The notes beneath the pieces were generated by a model. The model had not been told where the DNA came from. It worked only from the letters and a program-made list of their open reading frames with translations, and made no database searches. Source: Cyanobium_A sp044356035 (GTDB lineage: Bacteria; Cyanobacteriota; Cyanobacteriia; PCC-6307; Cyanobiaceae). Taken from it: a stretch of 64,000 bases of DNA. A program made the translations under genes and the position numbers. Below, piece after piece: positions 26,214 through 34,916 of the stretch. The stretch's first letter is position 1. Each line of letters starts with the position of its first letter. The stretch is taken from the NCBI GenBank assembly GCA_044356035.1, contig JBIKWZ010000001.1, forward strand, positions 62,001 to 126,000, read 5' to 3'.

Positions 26214-26471
26214 ATGGCCCTCGACTTCAACGACCCCGATTTGGAGTTCAGCGATCTCGTGTACGCCTACCAGAGCTGGGTAATGGCGGTGATCAACGAC
26301 GAAAAGCTCGGCGGCGAAGAAACCCTGCTCACCGACGAGATCGCTGACGACGCCCTCAACGCCATGCGCTTTCTGCCCGGCGAGGTGACCAGCGCCATCG
26401 AAACCAGCCTCGCCCGTGTCTACGACGTAGATGCCGACGAACTCGCCAGCCTGCTTTTTCCAGAAGGCTGA
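26214..26471 (+). CDS. Small conserved hypothetical protein
   Basis: An 85-residue acidic protein: MALDFNDPDLEFSDLVYAY, then INDEKLGGEETLLTDEIADD and a C-terminal VTSAIETSLARVYDVDADEL. It is mostly helical with no Cys or membrane segment. I do not recognise a family. The gene is separated by 12 bp from the tRNA-Val gene on the opposite strand. Confidence 0.6.
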   Translation: MALDFNDPDLEFSDLVYAYQSWVMAVINDEKLGGEETLLTDEIADDALNAMRFLPGEVTSAIETSLARVYDVDADELASLLFPEG

Positions 26472-26483
26472 CGCCCCCTGAAA

Positions 26484-26555
<72 letters not shown>

Positions 26556-26576
26556 GCCATAGGCAAAATACACCCT

Positions 26577-27503
26577 ATGGCCCAGGTCCCATTTCAACGC
26601 AAGTTGCGCTGGCAACTGGAGGCCCTCGGGGTGCGGCTGCTGCTGCTGGCGCTGCGGGGGCGCTCCCACCGCACCATGGCCCGCGGCATTGCTCAAGCCC
26701 ACCGGCTAGCTAGGCCCTGGCTGCGGCGGCGCCACACCACGGCGATCGACAACCTGACGCGGGTGTATGGCGAGCAGCTCAGCCAGGGCCAGCGCGAGGC
26801 CATCGCCGCGCAGTCGATCAACAGCTTTTTTCTCTCCTGCCTCGAATCGATCATCCAACCGGTTGACGCCTCCTTGATCAGCGCCGAGGGGGAGGGGCTC
26901 GACGAGTTGTTGCGGCTGCATCGCCAGGGCAAGGGGGTGATCGTGGGATCGCTGCACCTGGGTTGCTGGGATCTGGGGCTGCGCTGGCTGAGCGAACAGC
27001 TGGACACCCCATCTGTCGTGTACCGCCCCGCCCGCAACCCCTACAGCGACGTGCTGCTCAACCGGGCCCGTCAGGCCAACAGCTACTGCCACTGGATACC
27101 CCAGGCTGATGCCAGATCGATGTTGCGCTGCCTGCACCGCGGCGGCAGCCTCGTTGTGATGACCGATCTCTATAGCCGCAGCAGCGAAGTGCAGGTCGAC
27201 TTCCTCGGCCTGAGCACCAACTTCGTCAAAGGGCCAGCGGCCCTTTCGCAGAAATCGGGTTGCCCCCTATTTCCCGTGGCCCAGGTGCGGGAAGCCAACG
27301 GCCGCTTTCGGCTGATCTTTGGCGCACCGCTGTGGCCTGGCCAGGGTCCCGCCGCCCTGAGCGACCAGCTGGCCGCCGTCGCCCGCTGGCACGAACCCCT
27401 GATCCAGGCCTATCCCGAGCAGTACTACTGGATCAACCGGCGTTGGCGAACGGGCGACGGCAGTGGTGAGCGGCTGCGGCCCATCGGCCCACCCGGGCGC
27501 TGA
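26577..27503 (+). CDS. LpxL/HtrB-type lipid acyltransferase
   Basis: A 308-residue protein with the lysophospholipid/lipid A acyltransferase motifs: SLHLGCWDLG (HxxxxD catalytic block, near residue 126), VVYRPARNPYSD, VVMTDLYS and the C-terminal YYWINRRWR (usually YYWxHRRW). It would transfer a fatty acyl chain to lipid A or another membrane precursor. The His of the C-terminal motif is Asn here. It is followed 3 bp later by a membrane protein and then mazG, probably one operon. Confidence 0.85.
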   Translation: MAQVPFQRKLRWQLEALGVRLLLLALRGRSHRTMARGIAQAHRLARPWLRRRHTTAIDNLTRVYGEQLSQGQREAIAAQSINSFFLSCLESIIQPVDASLISAEGEGLDELLRLHRQGKGVIVGSLHLGCWDLGLRWLSEQLDTPSVVYRPARNPYSDVLLNRARQANSYCHWIPQADARSMLRCLHRGGSLVVMTDLYSRSSEVQVDFLGLSTNFVKGPAALSQKSGCPLFPVAQVREANGRFRLIFGAPLWPGQGPAALSDQLAAVARWHEPLIQAYPEQYYWINRRWRTGDGSGERLRPIGPPGR

Positions 27504-27506
27504 TCG

Positions 27507-28004
27507 ATGGCCAGCGGCCGCAGCCACGACCGAGCCACCTGGCTCCTGAGCCTGCCCTTTGGGCTGCTGTGGTGGCCCTGGCTGGGGTTGGCGGGGATGA
27601 GCGTGGCCGGCCTGAGCTTTCTGCTGGGCGGCCTGCTGCTCTCCCCCGACCTCGACACCCGCTCCAACCCCACCCGCCGCTGGGGACCGTTGCGGCTGCT
27701 CTGGTGGCCCTACCGCAACCTGCTGCGCCATCGCTCCCTGCTCTCCCACAGTCCCCTACTGGGCACCAGCGGGCGCCTGGCCTATCTGGCGGCACTGCTG
27801 CTGGTGAGCTGCTTGCTGCTGCAACCCCTCGGTGGGCCGGCACCCCAGCAGCTCCTGGCCACCGCCCAAGCGCTCTGGCAGGGCCAGCGGCCGCTGCTGC
27901 TGGCCGCCTTAGTGGGCCTGGAAGCCAGCAGCTGGCTGCACCTGATCCAAGATGGCGACCCGATGCCGCGCCTGCCCCGCCTGCTGCGCCGCCACCGCCG
28001 ATGA
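27507..28004 (+). CDS. DUF2227-like metal-binding membrane protein
   Basis: A 165-residue protein with three to four hydrophobic segments. Conserved acidic and His residues sit in loops: SHDRATW near the N-terminus, LSPDLDTRS, RHRSLLSHSP and SSWLHLIQDGD. This His/Asp pattern matches membrane-bound metal-dependent hydrolases of the DUF457/YdjM or DUF2227 type. It is encoded 3 bp after the acyltransferase and overlaps the mazG start by ATGA. Confidence 0.7.
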   Translation: MASGRSHDRATWLLSLPFGLLWWPWLGLAGMSVAGLSFLLGGLLLSPDLDTRSNPTRRWGPLRLLWWPYRNLLRHRSLLSHSPLLGTSGRLAYLAALLLVSCLLLQPLGGPAPQQLLATAQALWQGQRPLLLAALVGLEASSWLHLIQDGDPMPRLPRLLRRHRR

Positions 28005-28813
28005 GCCTCCAAATTCCGCCGCACCTTGAGGCCCTAGCTGAGCTGATCGCCGTGGTGGCTCGCCTGCGCGACCCCGAGGGTGGCTGCCCCTGGGATCTGG
28101 CGCAAACCCACGCCTCCCTGGTGCCCTACGTGCTGGAAGAGGCTCACGAGGTGGCCGATGCGATCCGCTCCGGCGACGACCAGCACCTGGCGGAGGAACT
28201 GGGCGACCTGCTGCTGCAGGTGGTGCTCCACGCCCAGATAGCCAGCGAGGCAGGCAGCTTTGATCTGGCCCAGATCGCTGCGGGCATCAGCGCCAAGCTG
28301 GTGCGCCGCCATCCCCATGTGTTTGACGGTGGCGAGCCGGCCAGCTGGGAGGAGATCAAGGCCGCCGAGCGCCGGCAGGCCCCCTCCACCAGCCCCCTCA
28401 GCGATCGGCTGGCCGGCAAGGTGCGCGGCCAGCCAGCCCTAGCCGGCGCCATGACGATCTCCAAGCAAGCGGCCGCGGCCGGCTTCGAGTGGGATGACAT
28501 GGCAGGGGTGTGGGCGAAGGTGCACGAGGAGCTCGACGAGCTCAAGGAAGCTGTGGCCTCCGGAGATCGCCACCATGCCCAGGAGGAGCTTGGCGACGTG
28601 CTGTTCACCCTGGTGAACGTGGCTCGCTGGTGCGGCATCGAACCGGAAGCCGGCCTGGCGGGCACCAACCGCCGCTTCCTCGATCGCTTCTCCCGGGTGG
28701 AGACAGCCCTAGATGGCGACCTAAAGGGCCGCAGCATCGGCGAGCTCGAAGGCCTCTGGCAGCAGGCCAAGGCCCAGATCCGCGCTGAAAACTCGCCAAC
28801 GCCAGGCCCCTGA
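28001..28813 (+). CDS. mazG: Nucleoside triphosphate pyrophosphohydrolase (MazG)
   Basis: A 270-residue protein with two MazG domains. The first has LRDPEGGCPWD, EEAHEVADAI and EELGDLLLQVV (E-x-x-E-D-type metal sites); the second has HEELDELKEAV and EELGDVLFTLVNVARW. It hydrolyses (d)NTPs to NMP and pyrophosphate and is thought to clean aberrant nucleotides. The start ATG at 28001 overlaps the stop of the previous gene; the longer open frame from 27569 is rejected. Confidence 0.93.
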   Translation: MSLQIPPHLEALAELIAVVARLRDPEGGCPWDLAQTHASLVPYVLEEAHEVADAIRSGDDQHLAEELGDLLLQVVLHAQIASEAGSFDLAQIAAGISAKLVRRHPHVFDGGEPASWEEIKAAERRQAPSTSPLSDRLAGKVRGQPALAGAMTISKQAAAAGFEWDDMAGVWAKVHEELDELKEAVASGDRHHAQEELGDVLFTLVNVARWCGIEPEAGLAGTNRRFLDRFSRVETALDGDLKGRSIGELEGLWQQAKAQIRAENSPTPGP

Positions 28814-28880
28814 GCCTTGAGCGCAATAGCCTCACAACTTCCGTACAACCTGTACAGATTTAGGGACACCCGCCAACAGC

Positions 28881-29330
28881 TCAATCCTCCGCCAAAGGAC
28901 GGGACCCCCGCTGCCCCTTGATCGCACCGCGCTGCTTCTTGGCCGCCAGACGCCGCTGCACTGAACCGCGGGTGGGCCGAGTCGCCCGGCGCGGCGGCGG
29001 CGGCGGCTTGATCGCCTCCAGCAGCAGCTCCACCAGGCGCCGCTGGGCCGCCACCCGGTTTTGCCATTGGGAGCGATGCTCACTGGCCGCAATCACCACA
29101 CAGCCCTCCACCAGCTTTCCCTCCAGTCGCCCCAGGGCCCGGGCCTTGAGCGCCGGCGGCAGCGCCGCAGAGGCCGCCAGGTCAAACACCAGCTCCACCC
29201 GTGAATCGGTGGTGTTCACGTTTTGGCCACCGGGGCCGGAGGAGCGCGAGAAACGCCAAGCAAGCTCGGCGGCGCCGATCACCAGCGCCGGCGTCAGCCG
29301 CAGATCCGCCGTGGGGCGCAGGGGAGCCAT
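28881..29330 (-). CDS. GGQ-domain ribosome-rescue factor (ArfB/ICT1-like)
   Basis: A 149-residue peptidyl-tRNA hydrolase domain protein. It has the class I release-factor motif SSGPGGQNVNTTDSRVEL (GGQ near residue 33), lacks a codon-recognition domain, and ends in a basic, probably ribosome-inserting tail (RRLAAKKQRGAIKG). This is the ArfB/ICT1 layout used to free stalled ribosomes. The start ATG at 29330 lies inside a 17-bp tandem repeat (29322-29389); an upstream ATG (29381) would add 17 residues encoded by the same repeat. Confidence 0.85.
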   Translation of the reverse strand: MAPLRPTADLRLTPALVIGAAELAWRFSRSSGPGGQNVNTTDSRVELVFDLAASAALPPALKARALGRLEGKLVEGCVVIAASEHRSQWQNRVAAQRRLVELLLEAIKPPPPPRRATRPTRGSVQRRLAAKKQRGAIKGQRGSRPLAED

Positions 29331-29389
29331 GGATTCAGGGGAGCCAAGGATTCGGGGGAGCCAAGGATTCGGGGGAGCCAAGAAATCAG
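29322..29389. repeat. Four tandem copies of a 17-bp repeat
   Basis: Unit gggagccaaggattcgg is repeated at 29322, 29339, 29356 and 29373, with small changes. The start codon of the GGQ protein arises from a single variant base in the first copy (ATG where others have TTG on the minus strand). Confidence 0.8.
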
Positions 29390-29447
29390 CCTGTCACGGC
29401 CAACACACCGGCGATGCGCAAGGCTGGAGAGATTGCAAATTTTGCCC

Positions 29448-30284
29448 ATGGCCTGGATCGACGAGGTCTTCGACGGCGTTCGCTATGGCCTGGAGGGCAC
29501 CGTGCTCGCCGAACAAGATTCAGCCTTCCAGAAGGTGACGATCATCGACAGCCAGCGCTACGGCAAGGGCCTACTGCTCGATGGCTGCTGGATGACGGCC
29601 GAGCGCCAGGAGCGGCACTACCACGAGGCGATCGTGCATCCGGCGCTTTGTAGCGCGGCGAGTGTCGAGAGGGTGCTGGTGATCGGCGGCGGCGATGGCG
29701 GCACCGCCCGCGAGTGCCTGCGCCACGCCGGCGTGCAGCAGCTCGACCTGGTGGAGATCGACGGCCTGGTGGTGGAGTGGAGCCAGCAGTATCTGCCCAG
29801 CATCGGCGGCGGTTGCTGGAGCGATCCCCGCTTCCACCTCACCGTGGGCGATGGCATCGCCTGGGCCGCCAATGCCGCCGACGCCAGCTACGACGTGGTG
29901 ATCGTCGATGGCTCCGACCCCGCCGGCCCGGCCGAGGGGCTGTTCAACCGGGCCTTCTTCGAGCAATGCCGCCGCATCCTGCGGCCTGGCGGCGTGTTCG
30001 CCACCCAGAGCGAATCACCCGAGGCCTTTCGCCAGGTGCACATCGACACGGTGAAGCTGATCCGTGAGGTGTTCGGCTACGCCGACCCGATGTATGGCTG
30101 GGTGCCCATGTATCCGAGCGGCTGGTGGAGCTGGACGTTCGCCGCCACAGACGGCCGTCGCTATCTGCAGCCGGACCCCGCCCGAGCCGCGGCCGTCGCC
30201 TGTGGCTCGGAGATCTGGAGTCCCCGCTGGCAGCGCGGCGCCTTCGACGCCATCCCCGCCGCCATCGAGCGGGAGCTGGGCTGA
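29448..30284 (+). CDS. speE: Spermidine synthase-family aminopropyltransferase
   Basis: A 278-residue spermidine synthase homologue: DSQRYGKGLLLDGCWMTAER, then VLVIGGGDGGTARECLRH (the dcSAM/SAM-binding GGGDG motif), DLVEIDGLVVEW and DVVIVDGSDPAGPA. It would transfer an aminopropyl group to putrescine or a related amine. The ATG at 29448 is chosen because the conserved family start WIDEVFDG follows. The stop shares one base with the speB start. Confidence 0.93.
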   Translation: MAWIDEVFDGVRYGLEGTVLAEQDSAFQKVTIIDSQRYGKGLLLDGCWMTAERQERHYHEAIVHPALCSAASVERVLVIGGGDGGTARECLRHAGVQQLDLVEIDGLVVEWSQQYLPSIGGGCWSDPRFHLTVGDGIAWAANAADASYDVVIVDGSDPAGPAEGLFNRAFFEQCRRILRPGGVFATQSESPEAFRQVHIDTVKLIREVFGYADPMYGWVPMYPSGWWSWTFAATDGRRYLQPDPARAAAVACGSEIWSPRWQRGAFDAIPAAIERELG

Positions 30285-31159
30285 TGTTTGACACGGATTT
30301 ATTTGACACGGATCTCTTTGACCAAGACGGCGCCATCTACATGAGCAGCCAGCGCGACCCCGCCGGCTGCCGGGTGGGTGTGTTCGGCGTGCCCTACGAC
30401 GGCACCACCTCCTTCCGCCCCGGCACCCGCTTCGGCCCGGCGGCGATCCGCGAGGTGAGCAGCGGCCTGGAGAGCTACGACCCCCAGCTCGATCGCGACT
30501 TGGAGGAGCTGGCCATCGCCGACCTCGGCGCGGTGGACATCCCCTTCGGCGCCCCCGAGCCGGTGGTGGCAGCTGTGAAGGCGGCCACCGAGGCCGTGCT
30601 GGCGTTGGGTCTCAAGCCCCTAATGCTGGGCGGCGAGCACTCGATCAGCTCCGGCGCCGTGGCGGCTGTGGCGGCCCAGCATCCAGATCTGGTGCTGGTG
30701 CAGCTCGATGCCCACGCCGACCTGCGCCACGAGTGGCTGGGCGCGCAGCACAGCCACGCCTGCGCCATGCGCCGCTGCCTGGAGGTGCTGCCCAGCCAGC
30801 AGCTGCTGCAGATCGCCATCCGTAGCGGCAGCCGCGAGGAATTTTCCGAGCTGCGGCAGTCGGGCCGGCTGGTGGCGATCGAGCAGATGGCCGAGGCGCT
30901 CAAGCCCCTGCGGGGCCAGCCGATCTATCTCACGGTCGATCTCGATTGGTTTGATCCGGCGGTGATGGCCGGCACCGGCACCCCTGAGCCCGGCGGCTTC
31001 CTCTGGCGTGATTTCGCGGCCCTGGTGGAGGAGCTGCGCCACCACAACCTGGTGGCTGCGGACGTGGTGGAGCTGGCGCCGATGCTGGATACCACCGGCG
31101 TAAGCAGCGTGCTGGCCGCCAAGGTGGTGCGCAGCCTGCTGTTTCTGCTCGACCGTTAA
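30284..31159 (+). CDS. speB: Agmatinase/ureohydrolase family
   Basis: A 291-residue ureohydrolase with manganese-site motifs GGEHSI, QLDAHADLR and TVDLDWFDP, the classical arginase/agmatinase triplet. It would convert agmatine to putrescine, feeding the speE product next door. The N-terminus carries a short internal repeat (MFDTDLFDTDLFDQD), from a 15-nt duplication. Translational coupling to speE through TGATG fixes the start. Confidence 0.93.
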   Translation: MFDTDLFDTDLFDQDGAIYMSSQRDPAGCRVGVFGVPYDGTTSFRPGTRFGPAAIREVSSGLESYDPQLDRDLEELAIADLGAVDIPFGAPEPVVAAVKAATEAVLALGLKPLMLGGEHSISSGAVAAVAAQHPDLVLVQLDAHADLRHEWLGAQHSHACAMRRCLEVLPSQQLLQIAIRSGSREEFSELRQSGRLVAIEQMAEALKPLRGQPIYLTVDLDWFDPAVMAGTGTPEPGGFLWRDFAALVEELRHHNLVAADVVELAPMLDTTGVSSVLAAKVVRSLLFLLDR

Positions 31160-31172
31160 TGCCGAAAGCCGG

Positions 31173-31571
31173 TCAATAGCAGCAGGTGCCGCTGGTGCGC
31201 TGCTCGCGCAGGCGCTCGTGCTGCTGGCTGATCAGCAGCACCGCCAGAGTCGGGTGATTGTGCAGCAGGTTGAGGAAGCGCAAGCGATCAAGCCGCAGGA
31301 TCTCAACAGGTGTACGGGCCACGGCTTCGTTGCGATAAATGCCGTCGCGCCAAAGGATGTCTTGATAGCTGAATATCTCTCCGGGGCGGTAGCAAAGCTT
31401 CTCGCCGCTCTCGCCAATCACTTCGATGATGCCGCGGCGCACCCCATAGATCGAATCGGCCCGGGAGCCCCTGGAAAACACCTTGGAGCCGGTGGGCAGG
31501 GTGAGAACCTCGCAATCCACTTGAGCCGCCATCAGCTCAAGCGGTGTAGTGATCGTCGCCGAAGCCACCAT
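31173..31571 (-). CDS. Stand-alone cyclic-nucleotide-binding (Crp-like) domain protein
   Basis: A 132-residue protein consisting of a cNMP-binding domain only: LPTGSKVFSRGSRADSIYGVRRGIIEVI and GEIFSYQDILWRDGIYRNEAVA, matching the beta-roll core. No helix-turn-helix follows, so it is not a Crp/Fnr regulator as such. The C-terminus ends in TSGTCCY. Function is unknown. Confidence 0.8.
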   Translation of the reverse strand: MVASATITTPLELMAAQVDCEVLTLPTGSKVFSRGSRADSIYGVRRGIIEVIGESGEKLCYRPGEIFSYQDILWRDGIYRNEAVARTPVEILRLDRLRFLNLLHNHPTLAVLLISQQHERLREQRTSGTCCY

Positions 31572-31692
31572 TCCCTATACCCCCTAATCGATACCAGAGT
31601 CCCTTAATACAGCTCTGCCGTCCATCACGCCTAGCTATGGCGAGCACAAAAGCCAAATAAGCCCCGAAACCAGGCCAAATTACAGATTTTCT

Positions 31693-31935
31693 TCAGCTTT
31701 TACCAAAAGCTGATTCAAGGCTGAGCTGCTGGTTCGGCTGAGATGGTGTCCCCCCAGCTAGAGACTCCGCACTAATCGCAGGCAGCCGCGGCGGCCGGGC
31801 TGTCCAGTGGTGGCACCACAGCTCCAGCGCCAATTCGGGATGGATCGACAACTGGCGCAGCTGACACCAGCCGAGTTCAGCGCCACTGGGTGGGGCGCAA
31901 TGGCGGCAGCTGCGGCAGCAAGGGCGCTGACCCAT
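31693..31935 (-). CDS. Small Cys-rich hypothetical protein
   Basis: An 80-residue protein with a Cys cluster near the N-terminus (CCRSCRHC) followed by CQLRQLSIHPELALELWCHHW. Cyanobacteria have short proteins with the pattern CxxC...GxCxxL...W...C, often with an iron or zinc role inferred; this one fits that pattern. A hairpin (CAGCTTTT/AAAAGCTG) spans its stop codon. Confidence 0.6.
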   Translation of the reverse strand: MGQRPCCRSCRHCAPPSGAELGWCQLRQLSIHPELALELWCHHWTARPPRLPAISAESLAGGTPSQPNQQLSLESAFGKS

Positions 31936-32048
31936 CCAAGGGAGTGATCTGGTCTCTCAAGGTATGGACGATTGACCAAAGTGGTAGCAGATACAGCGAA
32001 TCTTCCAAGTTCCTTATTGATTTCCGCAGGCCTGCATAGGATCCGGCC

Positions 32049-33149
32049 ATGGGCTTGAAACGCACCCCCCTGTTTGAAGCCACCCAAGCAGCGGGTGGCC
32101 GGATGGTGCCCTTTGCCGGCTGGGAGATGGCCGTGCAATTTGAGGGCTTGGTGGCAGAGCACCAAGCCGTGCGGCGCCGCTGCGGCATCTTCGACATCTC
32201 CCACATGGGGGTGCTGACCCTGCGGGGCCCAGGCGCCAAGGACGCCCTGCAGGCCCTGGTGCCCACCGACCTGTTTCGGATTGGTCCCGGCGAGGCCTGC
32301 TACACAGTGCTGCTCAACGAGCGGGGCGGCATCCGCGATGACCTGATCGTTTACGACCGGGGCTGGCAGGCAGATGGCCAGTGCCACGAACTGCTGCTGG
32401 TGATCAATGCCGCCTGCGCCGCAGCCGACACCGCCTGGATTTGCAGCCAGCTAGAGCCCCTTGGCATCCGTGTTGAGGATCGCAAGGGTAATGGCGTGCT
32501 GCTGGCCCTGCAGGGCCCGGAAGCGGCCGCCCGGCTGGAGGAGTTGGCGGGTACCGACCTGAGCGGCCTGCCCCGCTTCGGCCACCGGGAGCTGAATCTG
32601 GCTGGCGCCAACGCCTTTGTGGGCCGCACTGGTTACACAGGCGAAGACGGCTTCGAACTGCTGCTGAACCGGCCAGACGGCCTGCTCCTGTGGGAGAAAT
32701 TGCTGGCCAGCGGCGTCAGCCCCTGCGGCCTCGGAGCCCGCGACACCCTGCGCATGGAAGCGGCCATGCATCTCTACGGCCACGAACTGGACGAGCACAC
32801 CACACCCCTGGAGGCCGGCCTGGGCTGGCTGGTGCACCTGGAAATGCCCAAAGCCTTCATGGGCCGCGAAGTGCTGGAGCGCCAGAGCGCCGCGGGAGTC
32901 CAGCGGCGCCTGGTGGGATTGAAGCTGCAGGGCCGCGCCATCGCCCGCCATGGTTATCCAGTTCTGCGGGAAGACCAGGTGATCGGCGAGGTCACCAGCG
33001 GCACCTGGTCGCCGACGCTGGGGGAAGCGATCGCCCTGGCCTACGTGCCCAGCGACGCCGCCCGGATCGGCACCGAGCTGGCGGTGGAGATCCGCGGCAA
33101 GGCCGAGCCTGCGCTGGTGGTCAAACGGCCCTTCTACCGTCGGGGCTGA
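32049..33149 (+). CDS. gcvT: Aminomethyltransferase (glycine cleavage T protein)
   Basis: A 366-residue T protein. It opens with RTPLFEATQAAGGRMVPFAGW and includes a tetrahydrofolate-binding LDHMGVLTLRG-like FDISHMGVLTL block, ALQGPEAAARLEEL, and the C-terminal LVVKRPFYR. It transfers the methylene group from the H-protein lipoamide to tetrahydrofolate. It heads a run of seven genes with 3-bp gaps or overlaps (33152 onwards) that otherwise deal with pterins and a glycosyl phosphate. Its own folate dependence may link it to them. Confidence 0.95.
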   Translation: MGLKRTPLFEATQAAGGRMVPFAGWEMAVQFEGLVAEHQAVRRRCGIFDISHMGVLTLRGPGAKDALQALVPTDLFRIGPGEACYTVLLNERGGIRDDLIVYDRGWQADGQCHELLLVINAACAAADTAWICSQLEPLGIRVEDRKGNGVLLALQGPEAAARLEELAGTDLSGLPRFGHRELNLAGANAFVGRTGYTGEDGFELLLNRPDGLLLWEKLLASGVSPCGLGARDTLRMEAAMHLYGHELDEHTTPLEAGLGWLVHLEMPKAFMGREVLERQSAAGVQRRLVGLKLQGRAIARHGYPVLREDQVIGEVTSGTWSPTLGEAIALAYVPSDAARIGTELAVEIRGKAEPALVVKRPFYRRG

Positions 33150-33151
33150 GC

Positions 33152-33547
33152 ATGGACAACATCCAGCACCAACCGATGGACGACGCCATCCAGATCAGCG
33201 GCATCCGTGGCTATGGCTACACCGGCTTCTTCGCCGAGGAGCAAAGCCTGGGCCAGTGGTTCGAGGCCGATCTGCGCATCAACCTCGATCTGGCCCGCAC
33301 CGGCGACGACGATGAACTGGCCTACAGCCTCGATTACGCCCAGGTGGTGCAGCGGGTGAAACACCTGCTGGAAAACAGCCGCTTCCGCACGATCGAGCGG
33401 CTCGCAACGGTGATCGCCGAGACGGTGCTGGCCTTTGCGCCGGTGCGCGGGGTAGCGCTCCGCCTCACCAAAGTGGCGGCGCCGATCCCGGGGTTCGATG
33501 GGCGCATCGCCATCGAGATCAGCCGCAGCCGGAACGGTCAGCCCTGA
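33152..33547 (+). CDS. folB: Dihydroneopterin aldolase
   Basis: A 131-residue protein with the DHNA fold: ISGIRGYGYTGFFAEEQSLGQ (the conserved GYxGxxxxE active-site region), a central SLDYAQVVQRVKHLLENSRF and a C-terminal IPGFDGRIAIEISR. It converts 7,8-dihydroneopterin to 6-hydroxymethyl-dihydropterin and glycolaldehyde. It begins 2 bp after gcvT and ends 2 bp before folK. Confidence 0.9.
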   Translation: MDNIQHQPMDDAIQISGIRGYGYTGFFAEEQSLGQWFEADLRINLDLARTGDDDELAYSLDYAQVVQRVKHLLENSRFRTIERLATVIAETVLAFAPVRGVALRLTKVAAPIPGFDGRIAIEISRSRNGQP

Positions 33548-33549
33548 CG

Positions 33550-34056
33550 ATGATGGACGCCGGGTTCCAGCAGGCCGCCATCGCTCTGGGTAGCAACCTG
33601 GGCGACTGCCGCGCAACCCTCGAGGCGGCCCTGGCGGCACTTGATGCCGATCCAGACGTGCGACTGCTGCGACGCTCCGCCTGGTACCGGAGCGCGCCGG
33701 TGGGACCTCCCCAGCCCGACTATCTCAACGGCTGCGCCGTATTGGCCGTGAGCCTGACACCCGAAGAGCTGCTGCAGCGCCTGCAAGCCACCGAAGCGCG
33801 CTTCGGCCGGGTGCGAGCCGAGCGGTGGGGCCCCCGCACCCTGGACCTGGACCTGATCCTGTTCGGCGACCTGATCCTCTCGGGCGAACGCTTACAGATC
33901 CCCCATCCGCGCCTGCAGGAGCGGAGCTTCGTTCTGGTGCCCCTGGCGGAAATTGCCCCCGACTGGATCGAACCGCACACGGGGCGCACCGTGGCGGCTC
34001 TCGCCAGCGCCCTAGGCGACGACGACAGCATGGAACGGCTGGCGGAGGGTCGCTGA
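33550..34056 (+). CDS. folK: HPPK (6-hydroxymethyl-7,8-dihydropterin pyrophosphokinase)
   Basis: A 168-residue HPPK. Motifs: AIALGSNLGDCRATLE, RSAWYRSAPVGPPQPDYLNG and the metal/ATP-binding WGPRTLDLDLILFGD, followed by IPHPRLQERSFVLVPLAEI. It diphosphorylates hydroxymethyl-dihydropterin to make the substrate of dihydropteroate synthase. Its stop shares one base with the start of the phosphatase gene, so the four-enzyme run is one transcript in all likelihood. Confidence 0.93.
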   Translation: MMDAGFQQAAIALGSNLGDCRATLEAALAALDADPDVRLLRRSAWYRSAPVGPPQPDYLNGCAVLAVSLTPEELLQRLQATEARFGRVRAERWGPRTLDLDLILFGDLILSGERLQIPHPRLQERSFVLVPLAEIAPDWIEPHTGRTVAALASALGDDDSMERLAEGR

Positions 34057-34916
34057 TGACGGGCTGGCTGGTCGTGAGCGATGTGGATCACACCCTGATC
34101 GAGTCGCCCGATCAGGCCGTCCAAGCCGGGGCGTGCCTGCGCCAGCTGCAGCGGCGCGGCATCGCCACGCTGCTAGCCAGCAGCAAGACCTTCAGCGAGA
34201 TGGTGGCGCTTCACGGGAAGGGCGGCCTGCCCCCCCAGCCCTTCCTGTTCGAGAACGGCGCCGGCATTGGCTGGCCCCTCGACCGCTGGCCCCCTCAGGC
34301 AGGAGCCCCACCACGGCTGCAGCTGGGGGCCTACGGGGCCCTGGTGGAGGACGACGGGGCCGACAGGCTGGCGGTGCTGCTGCGCGACCTTCGGGCACAG
34401 ACGAGCCTGCGCTTTGAGCTGCTGAGCGAACTCTCCTACGCCGAGATCGAGCGCCATCTGGGTCTGGCGGAGCCCCTGGCCCGGCTGGCGCTGCAAAGGC
34501 TGGCCTCCCTGCCCCTGCTGTGGCGGGAGGGGCAGGGAGACCTGGATCAGCTGCGGTGGCATCTGGCACCACACGGGCTGACGGCGGTGCCGGGGGGACG
34601 GCTGCTGCACATCGCCAGACCCGGCGGCAAGGGGGAGGCGCTGGAGCGGCTGCTGCCCTGGCTCGCAGCGGAGGCGGGAGCCACCGCGCCGCATCTGCTG
34701 GCCTGCGGCGACAGTGAGAATGACCGCTCGTTGCTGGAGCGCGCCGCCATCGCCCTGGTGTTCCATCCGCCAGACCAGCAACCCTTGTCGCTGGCGGCTC
34801 CCCATCCCGGGGCTGTGTTCCTGCGCCGCACCATCGTGGCCGGCGGTCCCGAGGGCTGGCTGGAGGCCGTCGAAGGGGCCCTGGCGGAATTGGAGCCAGA
34901 GCGACTGATGCGATGA
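34056..34916 (+). CDS. MPGP-type HAD phosphatase (mannosyl/glucosyl-3-phosphoglycerate phosphatase family)
   Basis: A 286-residue HAD phosphatase of the mannosyl-3-phosphoglycerate phosphatase family. HAD motif I is VSDVDHTLIE, a conserved LLASSKTFSEM block follows, and motif IV is GDSENDRSLLE. In the textbook route it would dephosphorylate glucosyl-3-phosphoglycerate to glucosylglycerate. It overlaps the folK stop and the glycosyltransferase start (ATGA), so all three are coupled. Its company of pterin enzymes is unusual. Confidence 0.85.
   Translation: MTGWLVVSDVDHTLIESPDQAVQAGACLRQLQRRGIATLLASSKTFSEMVALHGKGGLPPQPFLFENGAGIGWPLDRWPPQAGAPPRLQLGAYGALVEDDGADRLAVLLRDLRAQTSLRFELLSELSYAEIERHLGLAEPLARLALQRLASLPLLWREGQGDLDQLRWHLAPHGLTAVPGGRLLHIARPGGKGEALERLLPWLAAEAGATAPHLLACGDSENDRSLLERAAIALVFHPPDQQPLSLAAPHPGAVFLRRTIVAGGPEGWLEAVEGALAELEPERLMR

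Noticed and set aside
27569..28813. Long open frame of 414 codons ending at the mazG stop
   Set aside because: Only the part from 28001 has MazG sequence; the upstream part overlaps the DUF2227-like gene and is Pro/Ala-rich shadow sequence.
31694..31712. Perfect 8-bp hairpin CAGCTTTT/AAAAGCTG
   Set aside because: It spans the stop codon of the Cys-rich gene and has no following T run on the relevant strand, so it is not called a terminator.
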